Assembly: GCF_004005375.1 (NCBI RefSeq)
Contig: NZ_RZUF01000026.1
Coordinates: forward strand, 1-52,005
Direction of reading: 5' to 3'
Length of the DNA stretch: 52,005 nucleotides
Origin: Rheinheimera sediminis
GTDB lineage: Bacteria; Pseudomonadota; Gammaproteobacteria; Enterobacterales; Alteromonadaceae
Both the position numbers and the translations under genes were made by a program. The notes below the pieces were generated by a model. That model made no database searches. It was not told the origin of the DNA and saw only the letters and a program-made list of their open reading frames with translations. This document shows, piece after piece, positions 26,804-36,927 of this stretch (positions within the stretch are counted from its first letter, which is position 1; each line of letters opens with the position of its first letter).

Positions 26804-27274
26804 CTAAGGCGACTTGCTGGTCGCAGCGTCTTGCCATGCCTCAGTTCCCCATAGGGGCACGCTTGTGAGCGAATGTTTGTAGCTGCCGGTACTTTCTTTG
26901 GTGGAATACGACAAGTACAACAAAGTTTGACTGCTGCTGTCCAAAATTCGGCGAATTTTTAAATTCTTAAATAAGATGCTCTTAGAGGTGCTAAAAATCA
27001 CTTCGCCGTTTTTAGAACGATCAATATCTTTTAACATGGCTGCTGTGATTTGACCTGTTTGGCGACAGGCAATGGACATGTCGGATGGGTCAGCAAAATC
27101 CAGATTAGCTTCAACATGACTAATGTGGCATGTAACTCCTGGAATTTTCGGGTCATCAAAGGTCTGAATTTTAATGTCTTTGGTGGTGAATAAACCTAAG
27201 CTGACAGCTGCTACTTCTTTATCAGAGCAGGCCGCGAGCCCAAGAACTGTAAACACCAAAAGCCATTTTTTCAT
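26804..27274 (-). CDS. creA: CreA family lipoprotein
   Basis: 156-aa envelope protein of unknown biochemical role. Lipobox LAAC at residues 13-16. Conserved CreA segments: FDDPKIPGVTCHISHVE, DMSIACRQTGQI, GEVIFSTSKSILFKNLKI-R, LLYLSYSTK. E. coli CreA lies beside creBC, which is not present here. The 241 bp upstream (26563-26803, on the NlpE/META side) hold no supported gene. Confidence 0.85.
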   Translation of the reverse strand: MKKWLLVFTVLGLAACSDKEVAAVSLGLFTTKDIKIQTFDDPKIPGVTCHISHVEANLDFADPSDMSIACRQTGQITAAMLKDIDRSKNGEVIFSTSKSILFKNLKIRRILDSSSQTLLYLSYSTKESTGSYKHSLTSVPLWGTEAWQDAATSKSP

Positions 27275-27310
27275 AGTTCAATCTCCCTTATTAGCTCAGT
27301 TCAGCAGAAA

Positions 27311-27334
27311 AAACGGAGCTATCGAGCCCCGTTT
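27311..27334 (-). terminator. intrinsic terminator of slyD
   Basis: On the minus strand AAACGGGGCT-cgat-AGCTCCGTTT forms a 10-bp stem with one G-U pair, followed by TT and TCT. Confidence 0.8.
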
Positions 27335-27345
27335 CTTTCTCAGCA

Positions 27346-27831
27346 TTAATGTCCTGCGTGTCCATCTAAACCATGTACATGGCCATGTGCCAGTTCTTCG
27401 TCTGTGGCATCGCGGACTAAAATCACTTCCACGTCGAAGGTCAGGTCAATACCTGACAGTGGGTGATTACCGTCTACCACAACTTCGTCTTCTGTAACAT
27501 CTAACACAATGACAGACTGCTCACGGCCGTCCGGACCTGCAGCGCGAAAACGCATGCCAACCTGCACGTCCATGCCTTCAAATAAGTTACGTGGTACGGC
27601 TTGAGTTAACTCATCATGGCGCTCGCCATAAGCTTCTGCGGCTGGTACTTCGGCTGTGAATTTATCGCCTACAGTTTTACCTAATAAAGCCTGTTCTAAA
27701 CCGTGAATTAAAGCGCCTGTGCCAAAAATAAACACCAGCGGTTCTCCGCCAGCTGAACTATCTAATTCGTTGCCTGCTTTGTCTGCCACAGTGTAATGAA
27801 TGGCGACTACTTTTTCTGCTTGTATGCTCAT
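27346..27831 (-). CDS. slyD: FKBP-type peptidyl-prolyl isomerase SlyD
   Basis: 161-aa cytoplasmic prolyl isomerase/chaperone with the SlyD layout: FKBP halves around an inserted IF flap (residues ~70-125). Motifs: VAIHYTVADKAG, FIFGTGALIHGLEQALLGKTVGDKF, and HPLSGIDLTFDVEVILVRDAT. The C-terminal tail is His-rich but short (HGHVHGLDGHAGH), as in metal-binding SlyD; in E. coli it delivers nickel to hydrogenase. Begins 12 nt after the ygfZ stop on the same strand. Confidence 0.93.
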   Translation of the reverse strand: MSIQAEKVVAIHYTVADKAGNELDSSAGGEPLVFIFGTGALIHGLEQALLGKTVGDKFTAEVPAAEAYGERHDELTQAVPRNLFEGMDVQVGMRFRAAGPDGREQSVIVLDVTEDEVVVDGNHPLSGIDLTFDVEVILVRDATDEELAHGHVHGLDGHAGH

Positions 27832-27842
27832 GCAAACCTCAG

Positions 27843-28817
27843 TTACGCGAGTGAATAGGGCAAAGGTGATATCACTAAAACCGATGCATCCGAAGTTGCT
27901 AATCGCAGTGGATCAGCTGGGTTAATATCGTTCGGTAATACCGCTAACACCCAAAGTTGCCCCTGAATATTCACCGCATTAATGACCTGGCCAACCCGAC
28001 GCCAGTTTTCCGACCATTGTACTTCAATATCTGTACCACTGGCCGGAGTTTCCTCAGTTTGTCCTTTGAGGATATAAGCTGCCCTTTTATTTTTACCCAG
28101 ATATTTCATTCGGGCTACAGTTTCCTGCCCAATGTAACAACCTTTGGTAAAACTAATGGCGTTGATACTTTGCAAATTCAGCATCTGTGGTACGTATTCG
28201 CCAATCACAGCTTGTTCTAAATAGGAAAACCCTTGTTGGATATGCTGAGCTAACCACAAGGTTGGAGCCGCAAGACTGCTGGATTGTTCCGCTAATAATT
28301 GCCTTGCATGGGCAAAATCTAACACTAGCAAATAATGCTCGTCAGCTAAACGCAGCAATTTACCGCCAGCAACAGAGCTTAATTGGCCGACAGCTGCAGG
28401 CTTGGTGTAACCCAATTTCTCCAGTAAAATCGCCGTGCCTGCACCACTGATACCTAAAATAGCCAGGCTGTCGTGGCCTGATTCAAAGCTGACTTTGGAA
28501 AACACACCAAACTTTTTCAACTGAGTGGCTGAGGCCTGCAGTTCGTCACGAAAGCCGATGTACCACAAGGCGTCGCCTTCGGCACATAAATGAAACTGGC
28601 CCCACATTTTGCCTTTGGCATCGCAGTGCGCGCCACGCAGGAAGTTGTCCGCGGTGAGTGTATTCAGGTCTGCAGTGACCTGCCCCTGCAGGTATTTGCG
28701 GCTGTCAGGCCCTGCAATAATCAGGCTTTCGAAGCCAGGTAAAGGACTGATGAAGGCGCCTTGCACCGAAGTTGATAAAGAAGCGAGTTGTTCTGCACTG
28801 ATCCAGGATGCTTGCAT
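27843..28817 (-). CDS. ygfZ: tRNA-modifying/Fe-S protein YgfZ
   Basis: 324-aa folate-binding protein needed for activity of certain Fe-S enzymes such as MiaB. Signature KGCYIGQETVARMKYLG with the conserved Cys. N-terminal GPDSRKYLQGQVTADL and HCDAKGKMWGQFHL also match. Divergent from sdhE, the arrangement conserved in many gammaproteobacteria. Confidence 0.94.
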   Translation of the reverse strand: MQASWISAEQLASLSTSVQGAFISPLPGFESLIIAGPDSRKYLQGQVTADLNTLTADNFLRGAHCDAKGKMWGQFHLCAEGDALWYIGFRDELQASATQLKKFGVFSKVSFESGHDSLAILGISGAGTAILLEKLGYTKPAAVGQLSSVAGGKLLRLADEHYLLVLDFAHARQLLAEQSSSLAAPTLWLAQHIQQGFSYLEQAVIGEYVPQMLNLQSINAISFTKGCYIGQETVARMKYLGKNKRAAYILKGQTEETPASGTDIEVQWSENWRRVGQVINAVNIQGQLWVLAVLPNDINPADPLRLATSDASVLVISPLPYSLA

Positions 28818-28853
28818 AAGGGTAAGTCTCTTAGAATACTAAGTCGATCATTG

Positions 28854-28879
28854 GGGGATTGAGCCAAAAGCTCAACCCC
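28854..28879. promoter_or_regulatory. hairpin in ygfZ/sdhE divergent region
   Basis: GGGG-a-TTGAGC-caaaa-GCTCAA-CCCC: ten paired bases with one bulge, followed by TATGAGGTTTTTTT. If transcribed toward sdhE it could act as a leader attenuator; as DNA it is a palindrome between the two promoters. Confidence 0.5.
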
Positions 28880-28932
28880 TATGAGGTTTTTTTGTTAGAA
28901 TCCGATCAATGCCAACAAAAGGAAAGCTGTAG

Positions 28933-29184
28933 ATGAAAGAATTAATGGGTAAACCCCGCCTGCGTTGGGCCTGCCGTCGTGGCATGCTGGAGCTGGACGT
29001 TTTATTGGCACCTTTTGTTGAAGAAGGTTACGATGCTTTGACTGATGAACAAAAATATACTTTTGAGGCTTTGTTAGCCTGTGATGACCCGGATTTGTTC
29101 GCCTGGTTTATGGGCCATGGAAAATCCGCAGATCCAGAGCTGCAAGCTATGGTGAATATCATTGTTAACAGAGTACGAGTATAG
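28933..29184 (+). CDS. sdhE: FAD assembly factor SdhE
   Basis: 83-aa small helical protein promoting covalent flavinylation of succinate dehydrogenase/fumarate reductase. Contains the conserved RRGMLELD motif (RGxxE) at residues 15-22 and FEALLACDDPDLFAWF. Matches E. coli SdhE (88 aa). ygfX overlaps its 3' end by 23 bases. Confidence 0.94.
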   Translation: MKELMGKPRLRWACRRGMLELDVLLAPFVEEGYDALTDEQKYTFEALLACDDPDLFAWFMGHGKSADPELQAMVNIIVNRVRV

Positions 29185-29608
29185 CCTGGCTTTTGTTCCA
29201 TCTCGTATGCGCCGGATTGTTTATCTGGCGCAATCTGTAGTGATCTTACTTATCTTTTTATTCCAGCCTTTTATTGCGTTGTGGTGGTTAGTACTCTGGC
29301 CTTGGCTATTTTTCTGCTTTTACCAGCTGATTTGGCAATGGCTGCAGCCCGTCAAAGCCCGGCTATTGTTCTTAAGCGAAAAAGGTCGGCTCAGGTGGTG
29401 GCAAGATGAATTGCCCGCAGGACAGTTATCTGCAGACGCTCTGGTGTCGCAGTTGGGCATTTTGTTGCGTTGGCAGGATTCCGAGCTGCAACATCATCAG
29501 CTCTGGGTTTACAGAGACAATGTATCCGAAGAGCATTTTCGAAGTCTGGCACGGGTGTGCCAGACGGTGAGATGGCAGCAACAAAGCAGCTTAACGGACC
29601 GGAGATAA
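29162..29608 (+). CDS. ygfX: YgfX/CptA membrane protein
   Basis: 148-aa inner-membrane protein, partner of sdhE. Two N-terminal transmembrane helices (~18-36 and 38-58), then a soluble domain with [25 protein letters not shown] and [22 protein letters not shown]. Start taken as TTG 29162, overlapping sdhE; the next ATG (29205) would cut conserved sequence. Its 3' end overlaps the convergent nadB end by 18 bases. Proposed in E. coli to act as a toxin on cytoskeletal proteins, which is disputed. Confidence 0.85.
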   Translation: MLTEYEYSLAFVPSRMRRIVYLAQSVVILLIFLFQPFIALWWLVLWPWLFFCFYQLIWQWLQPVKARLLFLSEKGRLRWWQDELPAGQLSADALVSQLGILLRWQDSELQHHQLWVYRDNVSEEHFRSLARVCQTVRWQQQSSLTDRR

Positions 29609-31195
29609 AATAGTGGGAGTAGGTTGGGCTAATTGATCCGGATAATCTAGGTTGTAATGCAGACCACGACTTTCTTTTCGCGCTATGGCGCTGCGTATAA
29701 TCAGCTCTGCCACCATAGTTAAGTTACGCAGTTCGAGCAGATTGTTACTGACACGAAAATTGCGGTAATACTCCTGAATTTCTCGCTGTAATAATTCCAC
29801 TCTGTGCAAGGCCCGTTCTAAGCGTTTTTCAGTACGAACTATGCCAACATAATCCCACATAAACAGACGCAGCTCATGCCAATTGTGAGTAATCACTACC
29901 TCTTCATCCGAGTCAATAACACGGCTTTCGTCCCAGCACGGTAATTCTGTAATTAATCGGGTCGCGCCTAACTCTTGCTTTATATGCCGTGCTGCAGCCT
30001 GCGCAAAAACTATACATTCCAGCAAAGAATTGCTGGCCATGCGGTTCGCGCCGTGCAGGCCTGTGTAGGCTACTTCACCTACAGCATAGAGATTGTCAAT
30101 ATCAGTTTGACCATTCAGATTCGTCATCACACCGCCACAGGTATAATGCGCTGCCGGCACTACTGGTATAGGTTGTTTAGTGATGTCTATTCCTACACTT
30201 AAGCATTTGGCATATATAGTAGGGAAATGCTCAATAATAAAATCTTTTGGTTTGTGACTGATATCCAGATAGACACAATGAGCCCCTAACTTTTTCATTT
30301 CATAGTCGATGGCGCGGGCCACGATATCGCGTGGCGCTAATTCAGCTCTTTCATCAAAATCAGGCATAAAACGGCTGCCATCAGGCCGCTTTAAATAAGC
30401 GCCTTCACCACGCATAGCTTCAGTGATCAGATAATTTTGCGCTTCAGGATGGTACAAACTGGTCGGATGGAACTGATTAAATTCCATATTGGCTACGCTA
30501 CAACCGGCTCGCCAGGCCATAGCTATACCATCACCGCTGGCCACATCAGGATTACTGGTGTACAGATAGACTTTGCTGGCACCGCCTGTCGCCAGCGCTA
30601 CACATTTAGCGCCTATCACTTCGACATGTTCTTCATCTCGGTTCCAGACATAAGCGCCATGGCACTTTTGTTCTGCTAAACCTAACTTGCTGGAGGTGAT
30701 TAAATCGATGGCGTTGTAGTTTTCCAACAACTGAATATTCGGATGACCTTTGACTTGCTCAACCAGGGTGATTTGCACTGCTCTGCCCGTCGCATCAGCG
30801 GCGTGCAAAATACGTCTATGACTATGGCCGCCTTCACGGGTCAGGTGGTATTTCAGTACGCCGTCTTCGTCTTTGTACTGATCAAAAGGCACGCCCTGAG
30901 CTATTAACCATTCCATTGCGTCTTTGGCATGCTCAGCAGTAAATTGCACCGCAGCTGCCTCACACAAACCAGCGCCTGCTATCAGGGTGTCATCAACATG
31001 AGAAGCAATACTGTCATTTTCATCAAAAACAGCTGCTATGCCGCCCTGAGCATACAAGGTTGAGCCTTCACGCAACGGGCCCTTACTCAGCACTATCACT
31101 TTGGCACTGTCGGCCAGATGCAAAGCCAGCGATAAACCCGCAGCGCCACTGCCGATAATTAATACGTCACAAAGATGTTTTTTTTGTTGTTGCAT
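29591..31195 (-). CDS. nadB: L-aspartate oxidase
   Basis: 534-aa FAD enzyme converting L-aspartate to iminoaspartate, first step of NAD synthesis. FAD motif [16 protein letters not shown] near the N terminus; active-site segments [49 protein letters not shown] and [10 protein letters not shown]. Almost colinear with E. coli NadB. ATG at 31195 ([12 protein letters not shown]) is preferred over GTG at 31204 by N-terminal length. Divergent from rpoE, as in E. coli. Confidence 0.96.
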   Translation of the reverse strand: MQQQKKHLCDVLIIGSGAAGLSLALHLADSAKVIVLSKGPLREGSTLYAQGGIAAVFDENDSIASHVDDTLIAGAGLCEAAAVQFTAEHAKDAMEWLIAQGVPFDQYKDEDGVLKYHLTREGGHSHRRILHAADATGRAVQITLVEQVKGHPNIQLLENYNAIDLITSSKLGLAEQKCHGAYVWNRDEEHVEVIGAKCVALATGGASKVYLYTSNPDVASGDGIAMAWRAGCSVANMEFNQFHPTSLYHPEAQNYLITEAMRGEGAYLKRPDGSRFMPDFDERAELAPRDIVARAIDYEMKKLGAHCVYLDISHKPKDFIIEHFPTIYAKCLSVGIDITKQPIPVVPAAHYTCGGVMTNLNGQTDIDNLYAVGEVAYTGLHGANRMASNSLLECIVFAQAAARHIKQELGATRLITELPCWDESRVIDSDEEVVITHNWHELRLFMWDYVGIVRTEKRLERALHRVELLQREIQEYYRNFRVSNNLLELRNLTMVAELIIRSAIARKESRGLHYNLDYPDQLAQPTPTILSPVR

Positions 31196-31314
31196 GGGAT
31201 ACACTTATTCAGTCAAAAGCACATAAATGTCTGTAATTTGGGTCTTTATACGCTACTTTCCGGCAACTGGCCGTGCGATCTGCGGCAAATCGTAAATTTT
31301 TTTACTTATTCGCA

Positions 31315-31342
31315 GAACTATTCATATAGCTTCCAGTCATAA
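31315..31342 (+). promoter_or_regulatory. candidate sigma-E autoregulatory promoter of rpoE
   Basis: GAACTA (31315-31320), 16-bp spacer, TCATAA (31337-31342), close to the sigma-E consensus GAACTT-N16-TCTAA, 65 bases before the rpoE ATG. Confidence 0.4.
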
Positions 31343-31407
31343 GGGTACGCTTGACGAGCGCCAGTTGCAAAAAGAAAGTAGTATTTAGCATTAGGGGAAA
31401 GGCTCGG

Positions 31408-31983
31408 ATGAGCGAGCAAGAATTGGATTGGCAGATTGTCCAGCGGGTACAACAAGGGGATAAGGCAGCCTTTAATGTGTTGGTAAAAAAATACCAGCAC
31501 AGGATTGCGAACTTAATCTCACGTTATGTCTCTAACCATGGCGATGTAGCAGACGTGGCTCAGGAAGCATTTATTAAAGCTTACCGTGCTATTCCTGGTT
31601 TTCGTGGCGAGAGTGCATTTTACACCTGGTTGTACCGGATAGCTGTGAACAGTGCTAAAAATTACCTGGTAGCGACAGGACGCAAACCACCATCTACCGA
31701 CGTAGATGCGGACGATGCCGAGTTTTATGACGGCAGCGATGCGTTAAAAGAGCAGGATTCGCCGGAAAAACTTTTGTTATCCGATGAAATCCGTAATGTT
31801 GTGTTCGGTACCATAGAAAAGTTGCCAGACGAATTACGCACAGCTATAACTTTGCGTGAACTGGATGGCTTAAGTTACGAAGAGATAGCGGAAGTGATGG
31901 GTTGTCCTATCGGGACAGTCAGAAGCCGGATTTTCCGTGCACGTGAAGCTATAGATGCGCAGTTAAAACCGCTCATTAGTTGA
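31408..31983 (+). CDS. rpoE: RNA polymerase sigma factor RpoE
   Basis: 191-aa ECF sigma factor for envelope stress, same length as E. coli RpoE. Region 2 (DVAQEAFIKAYRAIPGFRGESAF split around the -10 recognition helix) and region 4 (LREL-GLSYEEIAEVM-CPIGTVRSRIFRARE) are complete. ATG at 31408 follows a GGGGAAAGG stretch; an in-frame ATG at 31351 adds a non-conserved tail. First gene of rpoE-rseA-rseB-rseC. Confidence 0.96.
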   Translation: MSEQELDWQIVQRVQQGDKAAFNVLVKKYQHRIANLISRYVSNHGDVADVAQEAFIKAYRAIPGFRGESAFYTWLYRIAVNSAKNYLVATGRKPPSTDVDADDAEFYDGSDALKEQDSPEKLLLSDEIRNVVFGTIEKLPDELRTAITLRELDGLSYEEIAEVMGCPIGTVRSRIFRAREAIDAQLKPLIS

Positions 31984-32006
31984 ACCTCCATTAAACAGGA
32001 ATCGGT

Positions 32007-32645
32007 ATGTCGTCAGAAAAATCAGATTGGCTCTCGGCTGCTAGTGATAACCAAGCTATTAGCCCGGAACAATTAGACAGATTGCTGCAAGATGCTGAAT
32101 TACAGCAAAGTTTTGGCCGTTATCATTTGATTGGCGCTGCCATTCGTAATGAGTTGCCTGCTCAGTTGGATATGCAATTTGCGGATAATTTTGCCAACCT
32201 GTTGGAACAGGAGCCTGTTTACCAGTTAGATGCCAGCTCTGTATCACACCAGCAAACGGCGACAGTGTCGTTTTGGAAAAAACTGGGTGAGGCTGCGAAC
32301 ACTGGCTGGTTTAAAACCGGCTTCCAGGGCGCTGTTGCTGCCAGCGTGGCACTCGTTGCTGTGTTAGGTGTGCAGCAGTTTCAGGGAGCTGGTCAGGATG
32401 CAGATTTGAACTCACCATTGCCAGTGTTGCAAACTCAGCCTGTAGCTGGCTTCGCCACTCCGGTTAGCTTGAGTCAGACTTCTGTCAATTCCCGTTTTGA
32501 ACAAGAACAGCGTCAGGCTTTGCTTGAACAGCAACAACGCTTACAGCAATTGCTGCAAGCTCATCGTCAGCAAATTCGGGTCATGGACACTGCGCAGCAG
32601 AACACTCCGGAAACCCAGGCTGAGAAACCAAGACAAGAGCAATAA
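32007..32645 (+). CDS. rseA: anti-sigma-E factor RseA
   Basis: 212-aa single-pass inner-membrane protein. N-terminal cytoplasmic domain binds RpoE (WLSAASDN, then FGRYHLIGAAIRNELP). Transmembrane helix ~107-124. The periplasmic part has a Gln-rich helical C terminus (~165-200), where RseB would bind. Regulated proteolysis by DegS/RseP is expected from the family. Confidence 0.92.
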   Translation: MSSEKSDWLSAASDNQAISPEQLDRLLQDAELQQSFGRYHLIGAAIRNELPAQLDMQFADNFANLLEQEPVYQLDASSVSHQQTATVSFWKKLGEAANTGWFKTGFQGAVAASVALVAVLGVQQFQGAGQDADLNSPLPVLQTQPVAGFATPVSLSQTSVNSRFEQEQRQALLEQQQRLQQLLQAHRQQIRVMDTAQQNTPETQAEKPRQEQ

Positions 32646-32647
32646 AT

Positions 32648-33571
32648 ATGGGTTGGAAAGGCTTAAGCAGTGCCTTGATCATCTTATGTTACTCCCACCT
32701 GAGCTTCGCTGAAGTCTCAGGGTGGGAATGGTTTGAACGAAGCCAGAGTTCAATCCGCCAATATAATTTTGAAGCTTCTTTTGTTGTGATAAAACCTAAT
32801 CAGGTGGACAGCTACCGCTGGATCCATGGTGTTCATAGGGATTCAGAGATAGAACAACTGATGCCACTTGAGCAAAGCGGGGTTGAAATTCTGCGCCGCG
32901 ATCAAATGGTCTATTACATTGCGCCAGAAAAAACACCGCTTGCAACAAAAAGTAGCACTATAAAAGAGCTACCTGCCTTGTTGTACCGCAATATTGAATC
33001 CATTAAAGCTCTTTATGATGCAGTGCCTGGTGGTGTGACTCAGTTATCGGGGCGTTCGGCCCAGCTACTAAGGTTAACACCGCTGCACAATGGCAGACCT
33101 GGCTACTGGATGTGGCTAGACAGCCAAACCGGTTTTCCGCTGAAAATAGATACCTTAACTGTTCAAAACGAAGTACTTGAACGCTGGGTCGTTACCCACA
33201 TTTTACCTCATGCCACATTGCCTGAAACTTTAAGTATCGCAGCGGATGCTGAGTTACCCCTTGCCGCTGAGGCACTGCCAGCATCCGATTTGCCTGAAAG
33301 TCCGTTGGAACTGTCCTGGCTGCCAGAAGGTTACCAGCAAATTCCAGTGACCTCGGCTATGGTGCCAGCTCAGGTCCTTGAACAGTGGCTGTTGTCTGAT
33401 GGTTTGCATCAGGTTTCAGTTTTTGTACAGCATAGTGCCAGCTTGCCGGCTCAGGCTTTCCGTGATGGCGCCACCACTATTTTTGTTATGCCAAAAAGTC
33501 AGTTTGACGTCACTGTGATAGGCCCTGTTTCTATTGAAACAGCCCGACAAATTGCCGAGGCTGTGCGTTAA
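32648..33571 (+). CDS. rseB: sigma-E regulatory protein RseB
   Basis: 307-aa periplasmic protein with signal peptide ending SFAEVSG (~residue 21). Large lipoprotein-localisation-like domain (~25-200; NFEASFVVIKPNQVDSYRWIHG split over the sheet) and a smaller C-terminal domain from ~225 (LSWLPEGYQQ). Binds RseA and mislocalised lipid/LPS signals. Starts 2 nt after rseA. Confidence 0.93.
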   Translation: MGWKGLSSALIILCYSHLSFAEVSGWEWFERSQSSIRQYNFEASFVVIKPNQVDSYRWIHGVHRDSEIEQLMPLEQSGVEILRRDQMVYYIAPEKTPLATKSSTIKELPALLYRNIESIKALYDAVPGGVTQLSGRSAQLLRLTPLHNGRPGYWMWLDSQTGFPLKIDTLTVQNEVLERWVVTHILPHATLPETLSIAADAELPLAAEALPASDLPESPLELSWLPEGYQQIPVTSAMVPAQVLEQWLLSDGLHQVSVFVQHSASLPAQAFRDGATTIFVMPKSQFDVTVIGPVSIETARQIAEAVR

Positions 33572-34030
33572 ATGCTGGAAGAAATTGCCACTGTAATGAA
33601 AAGCCAGAAGGATGGTGTTTGGCTGAAAACTCAAAGTGTCAGTAGCTGTAATGCCTGTCAGGCGAATAATGATTGTGGCACTGGTGTAGTGGCTAAGGCG
33701 TTAACCCCTCGCGAAAATTTGTTTTTTGTCAAAAGTCAGTTGCAGTTGCTGGAAGGACAAAAAGTGAAAATTGCCGTCAGCGAACAACACCTGTTGTCTG
33801 CTGCGGCTTTGTTGTATTTACTGCCTTTGTTTTGTCTGATCGCCGTCTCTGCTTTGTTGAGTCGCTTGCAACTGGCCGAAACGACCATAGTGCTGGGGTC
33901 TTTGGCCGCATTAGTGGCTGGTTTTGGTGTGGCACGATTATTCAGTGGCCCTTCAACTGAACAAGAGCAAATAGAAATCCTCGCAGTATTACCAGAATTG
34001 GCTGTGCAACATATCCGTATCACAGATTAA
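33572..34030 (+). CDS. rseC: SoxR-reducing / sigma-E operon protein RseC
   Basis: 152-aa membrane protein. N-terminal Cys motif C26-x2-C29-x5-C35 (SSCNACQANNDCGTG), two transmembrane helices (~74-95, 103-122). ATG directly follows the rseB stop. In E. coli it takes part in reducing SoxR; role here is by homology. Confidence 0.92.
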   Translation: MLEEIATVMKSQKDGVWLKTQSVSSCNACQANNDCGTGVVAKALTPRENLFFVKSQLQLLEGQKVKIAVSEQHLLSAAALLYLLPLFCLIAVSALLSRLQLAETTIVLGSLAALVAGFGVARLFSGPSTEQEQIEILAVLPELAVQHIRITD

Positions 34031-34137
34031 TACTCTGCTGAAATCCGCCGTAACATCTGAACACATAGCAACCAATGCCGAGATCGAGTACAATTCGCGG
34101 CAAATTTATCTGAATCAACTTTGGTGTTCGTCCTGTC

Positions 34138-34154
34138 TTGCCCATAAGGGGCAA
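34138..34154. repeat. small hairpin in lepA leader
   Basis: TTGCCC-ATAAG-GGGCAA, 6-bp stem, 35 bases before lepA, no T-run. Possibly a leader structure. Confidence 0.35.
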
Positions 34155-34189
34155 ACTAGGCTCACCTGATAGCAGCTTTAGCGGAAAAA

Positions 34190-35989
34190 ATGCCAAAAAT
34201 TACTCATATTCGTAACTTTTCAGTCATAGCCCACATAGACCACGGCAAATCTACGTTGTCCGATCGTCTGATCCAACACTGTGGCGGTTTAACCGATCGT
34301 GAGATGCAGGCACAGGTTTTAGATTCGATGGATCTGGAACGTGAGCGTGGTATCACCATTAAAGCGCAAAGTGTGACTTTGCATTACAAAGCCAAAGACG
34401 GTGAGACTTATCAACTGAACTTTATTGATACACCAGGCCACGTTGACTTTACCTATGAGGTCAGTCGATCTCTTGCGGCCTGTGAAGGTGCTTTATTGGT
34501 AGTTGATGCGGGTCAGGGTGTAGAGGCTCAGACCGTAGCCAACTGTTATACAGCCTTGGAAATGAACCTCGAAGTCTTACCAATTCTGAATAAAATTGAC
34601 TTACCACAAGCCGACCCGGACCGCGTTGCCGAAGAGATCGAAGACATTATTGGTATCGAAGCCATAGGTGCAGTGCAGTGTTCTGCTAAAACAGGTTTAG
34701 GTATTGAAGATGTATTGGAGACTATAGTCGCCAATATTCCTTGCCCTGAAGGCGATGTCGATGGACCTACTCAGGCGCTGATTATCGATTCCTGGTTTGA
34801 TCCCTACCAGGGCGTCGTGTCACTGGTGCGTGTAAAACACGGCAAAATCCAGTTAAAAGACAAAATCAAAGTCATGTCGACTGGCATGGTCTATGAAGTG
34901 GATAAAGTCGGTGTATTTACCCCTAAAGCCAATAACACAGGTATTTTAAGTACAGGCGAAGTAGGTTTTGTCATCTGCGGTATTAAAGAAATTAAAGGCG
35001 CGCCAGTGGGCGATACTCTCACTCTGGCCAAAAACTCAGCCACTGAGCCTTTGCCTGGCTTTAAGCGTATTAAGCCACAGGTGTATGCGGGTGTATTCCC
35101 TGTTTCTTCAGACGATTACGAAGATTTCCGCGATGCATTGGAAAAACTTAGCTTAAACGACTCTTCACTGTTCTATGAACCAGAAAGCTCAGGCGCTCTG
35201 GGTTTTGGCTTCCGTATTGGTTTCCTGGGTATGTTACATATGGAAATCATTCAGGAACGTTTAGAGCGTGAATACGATCTGGATTTAATCACTACAGCTC
35301 CTACTGTAGTGTACGAAGTCATCACCAAAAATGGTGAAACTGTGATGGTGGATAACCCCAGTGCCTTACCGCCAGTGGGTAACATTGATGAAATACGTGA
35401 GCCTATAGTGGAAGCTCATATTCTGGTACCACAGGAATACTTAGGTAACGTGATTAACCTTTGTATTGAAAAACGTGGTGTGCAGATGAATATGACCTAC
35501 CACGGCCGTCAGGTTGCAGTGGTGTACGAACTGCCTATGGCGGAAGTGGTGATGGATTTCTTCGACCGCTTAAAGTCGACCAGCCGTGGTTATGCCTCGC
35601 TGGACTACGCATTTAAACGTTTCCAGACCTCAGATATGTCAAGGGTTGATATTCTGATTAACGGTGAACGTGTTGATGCTCTGGCTATTATCAGTCATAA
35701 AGACTTTGCTCAGGGCCGTGGTCGTGAGCTGGCTGAAAAACTGAAAGAGCTGATCCCGCGTCAGATGTTTGATATCGCCATTCAGGCTGCTATAGGTGCA
35801 CACGTGATTGCCCGTACCACGGTAAAACAATTGCGTAAAAACGTATTAGCCAAATGTTATGGCGGCGACATCAGCCGGAAGAAAAAGCTGTTGCAGAAGC
35901 AGAAAGACGGTAAAAAACGTATGAAGCAGGTAGGTAATGTGGAAGTTCCACAGGAAGCCTTCCTTGCCATTCTGAAAGTCGGTAAATAA
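34190..35989 (+). CDS. lepA: elongation factor 4 LepA
   Basis: 599-aa ribosomal GTPase, same size as E. coli LepA. G1 [10 protein letters not shown]2/switch [14 protein letters not shown]3 DTPGHVDF, G4 NKID, and the LepA-specific C-terminal domain ending [19 protein letters not shown]. First gene of lepA-lepB-rnc-era-recO-pdxJ-acpS. Confidence 0.97.
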   Translation: MPKITHIRNFSVIAHIDHGKSTLSDRLIQHCGGLTDREMQAQVLDSMDLERERGITIKAQSVTLHYKAKDGETYQLNFIDTPGHVDFTYEVSRSLAACEGALLVVDAGQGVEAQTVANCYTALEMNLEVLPILNKIDLPQADPDRVAEEIEDIIGIEAIGAVQCSAKTGLGIEDVLETIVANIPCPEGDVDGPTQALIIDSWFDPYQGVVSLVRVKHGKIQLKDKIKVMSTGMVYEVDKVGVFTPKANNTGILSTGEVGFVICGIKEIKGAPVGDTLTLAKNSATEPLPGFKRIKPQVYAGVFPVSSDDYEDFRDALEKLSLNDSSLFYEPESSGALGFGFRIGFLGMLHMEIIQERLEREYDLDLITTAPTVVYEVITKNGETVMVDNPSALPPVGNIDEIREPIVEAHILVPQEYLGNVINLCIEKRGVQMNMTYHGRQVAVVYELPMAEVVMDFFDRLKSTSRGYASLDYAFKRFQTSDMSRVDILINGERVDALAIISHKDFAQGRGRELAEKLKELIPRQMFDIAIQAAIGAHVIARTTVKQLRKNVLAKCYGGDISRKKKLLQKQKDGKKRMKQVGNVEVPQEAFLAILKVGK

Positions 35990-36003
35990 CAACAAGGGTA
36001 GTT

Positions 36004-36927
36004 ATGGCAGGTTATTTTGCAATTTTCCTCGTAGTATTGACCTTAGTCAGTGGTTTGATCTGGCTGATTGATATACTGGTATTTGCACCAAAACGTAAAG
36101 TTAAAGTTGCGGCTGCTCAGGCGGCTGCATCCGGTGGCCTGCCGTTACATGCTATCGAGCAGCTGGAAAAACCTTCTTATCTGGCAGAAACTGCCAAAGA
36201 AATTTTCCCGCTGATTCTGGCTATTACCATTATCCGTTCGTTTTTATACGAACCGTTTCAGATCCCATCAGGTTCTATGATGCCCACCTTATTGGTCGGC
36301 GACTTTATTCTGGTGGAAAAGTACTCCTACGACGTGAAGGATCCAGTTTGGCGTAAGCCATTGATCACCACAGGTCGTCCAGAGCGGGGTGATGTGATCG
36401 TATTTAAATACCCGGAACAACCTACTATTGATTTCATCAAGCGTACCGTAGGTTTACCAGGTGATCGTATTATCTATAAAAACAAGCAACTGTTTATCCA
36501 GCCAGCTTGTACTGCCGCCGACAAAAGCACATGCCCTGGTTTAGAAGCTGTGCCTTTAACTTTAGTCGCGGAAGGGGAGTTTTTGGATGGTGAATTGCCA
36601 ACCAAACGCTACTCTGAGCAGTTTGGCGAACGCAAACACGACATATTGCAGCATCCATTTAAAGCCGAAGATTTAATGCAGTATTACAAACAACCTGGTA
36701 CTGCTATCGAAGAATTTATTGTGCCTGAAGGCCACTATTTTGCGATGGGTGACAACCGCGATAACAGCCGTGATAGTCGTGCCTGGGGGTTCGTACCTGA
36801 AGAAAATCTGGTCGGTAAAGCTGTATTTATCTGGATGAGTTTTGAATTTAGCGAAGACCCGGACAACTGGTTGCCCTCATGGGTGCCTGTTGGCGTGCGT
36901 TTTGAACGTTTAGGCAAAATTAATTAA
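36004..36927 (+). CDS. lepB: signal peptidase I
   Basis: 307-aa inner-membrane protease that removes Sec/Tat signal peptides. Two N-terminal transmembrane segments (~4-26, 64-82). Nucleophile Ser91 in PSGSMMPT; general base Lys in [13 protein letters not shown]; late motif [11 protein letters not shown]. Follows lepA by 14 bp; its stop shares one base with the rnc ATG. Confidence 0.96.
   Translation: MAGYFAIFLVVLTLVSGLIWLIDILVFAPKRKVKVAAAQAAASGGLPLHAIEQLEKPSYLAETAKEIFPLILAITIIRSFLYEPFQIPSGSMMPTLLVGDFILVEKYSYDVKDPVWRKPLITTGRPERGDVIVFKYPEQPTIDFIKRTVGLPGDRIIYKNKQLFIQPACTAADKSTCPGLEAVPLTLVAEGEFLDGELPTKRYSEQFGERKHDILQHPFKAEDLMQYYKQPGTAIEEFIVPEGHYFAMGDNRDNSRDSRAWGFVPEENLVGKAVFIWMSFEFSEDPDNWLPSWVPVGVRFERLGKIN

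Noticed and set aside
27843-28817. Glycine cleavage T protein (GcvT)
   Set aside because: The KGCYIGQE motif and the sdhE neighbour identify YgfZ; no gcvH or gcvP.
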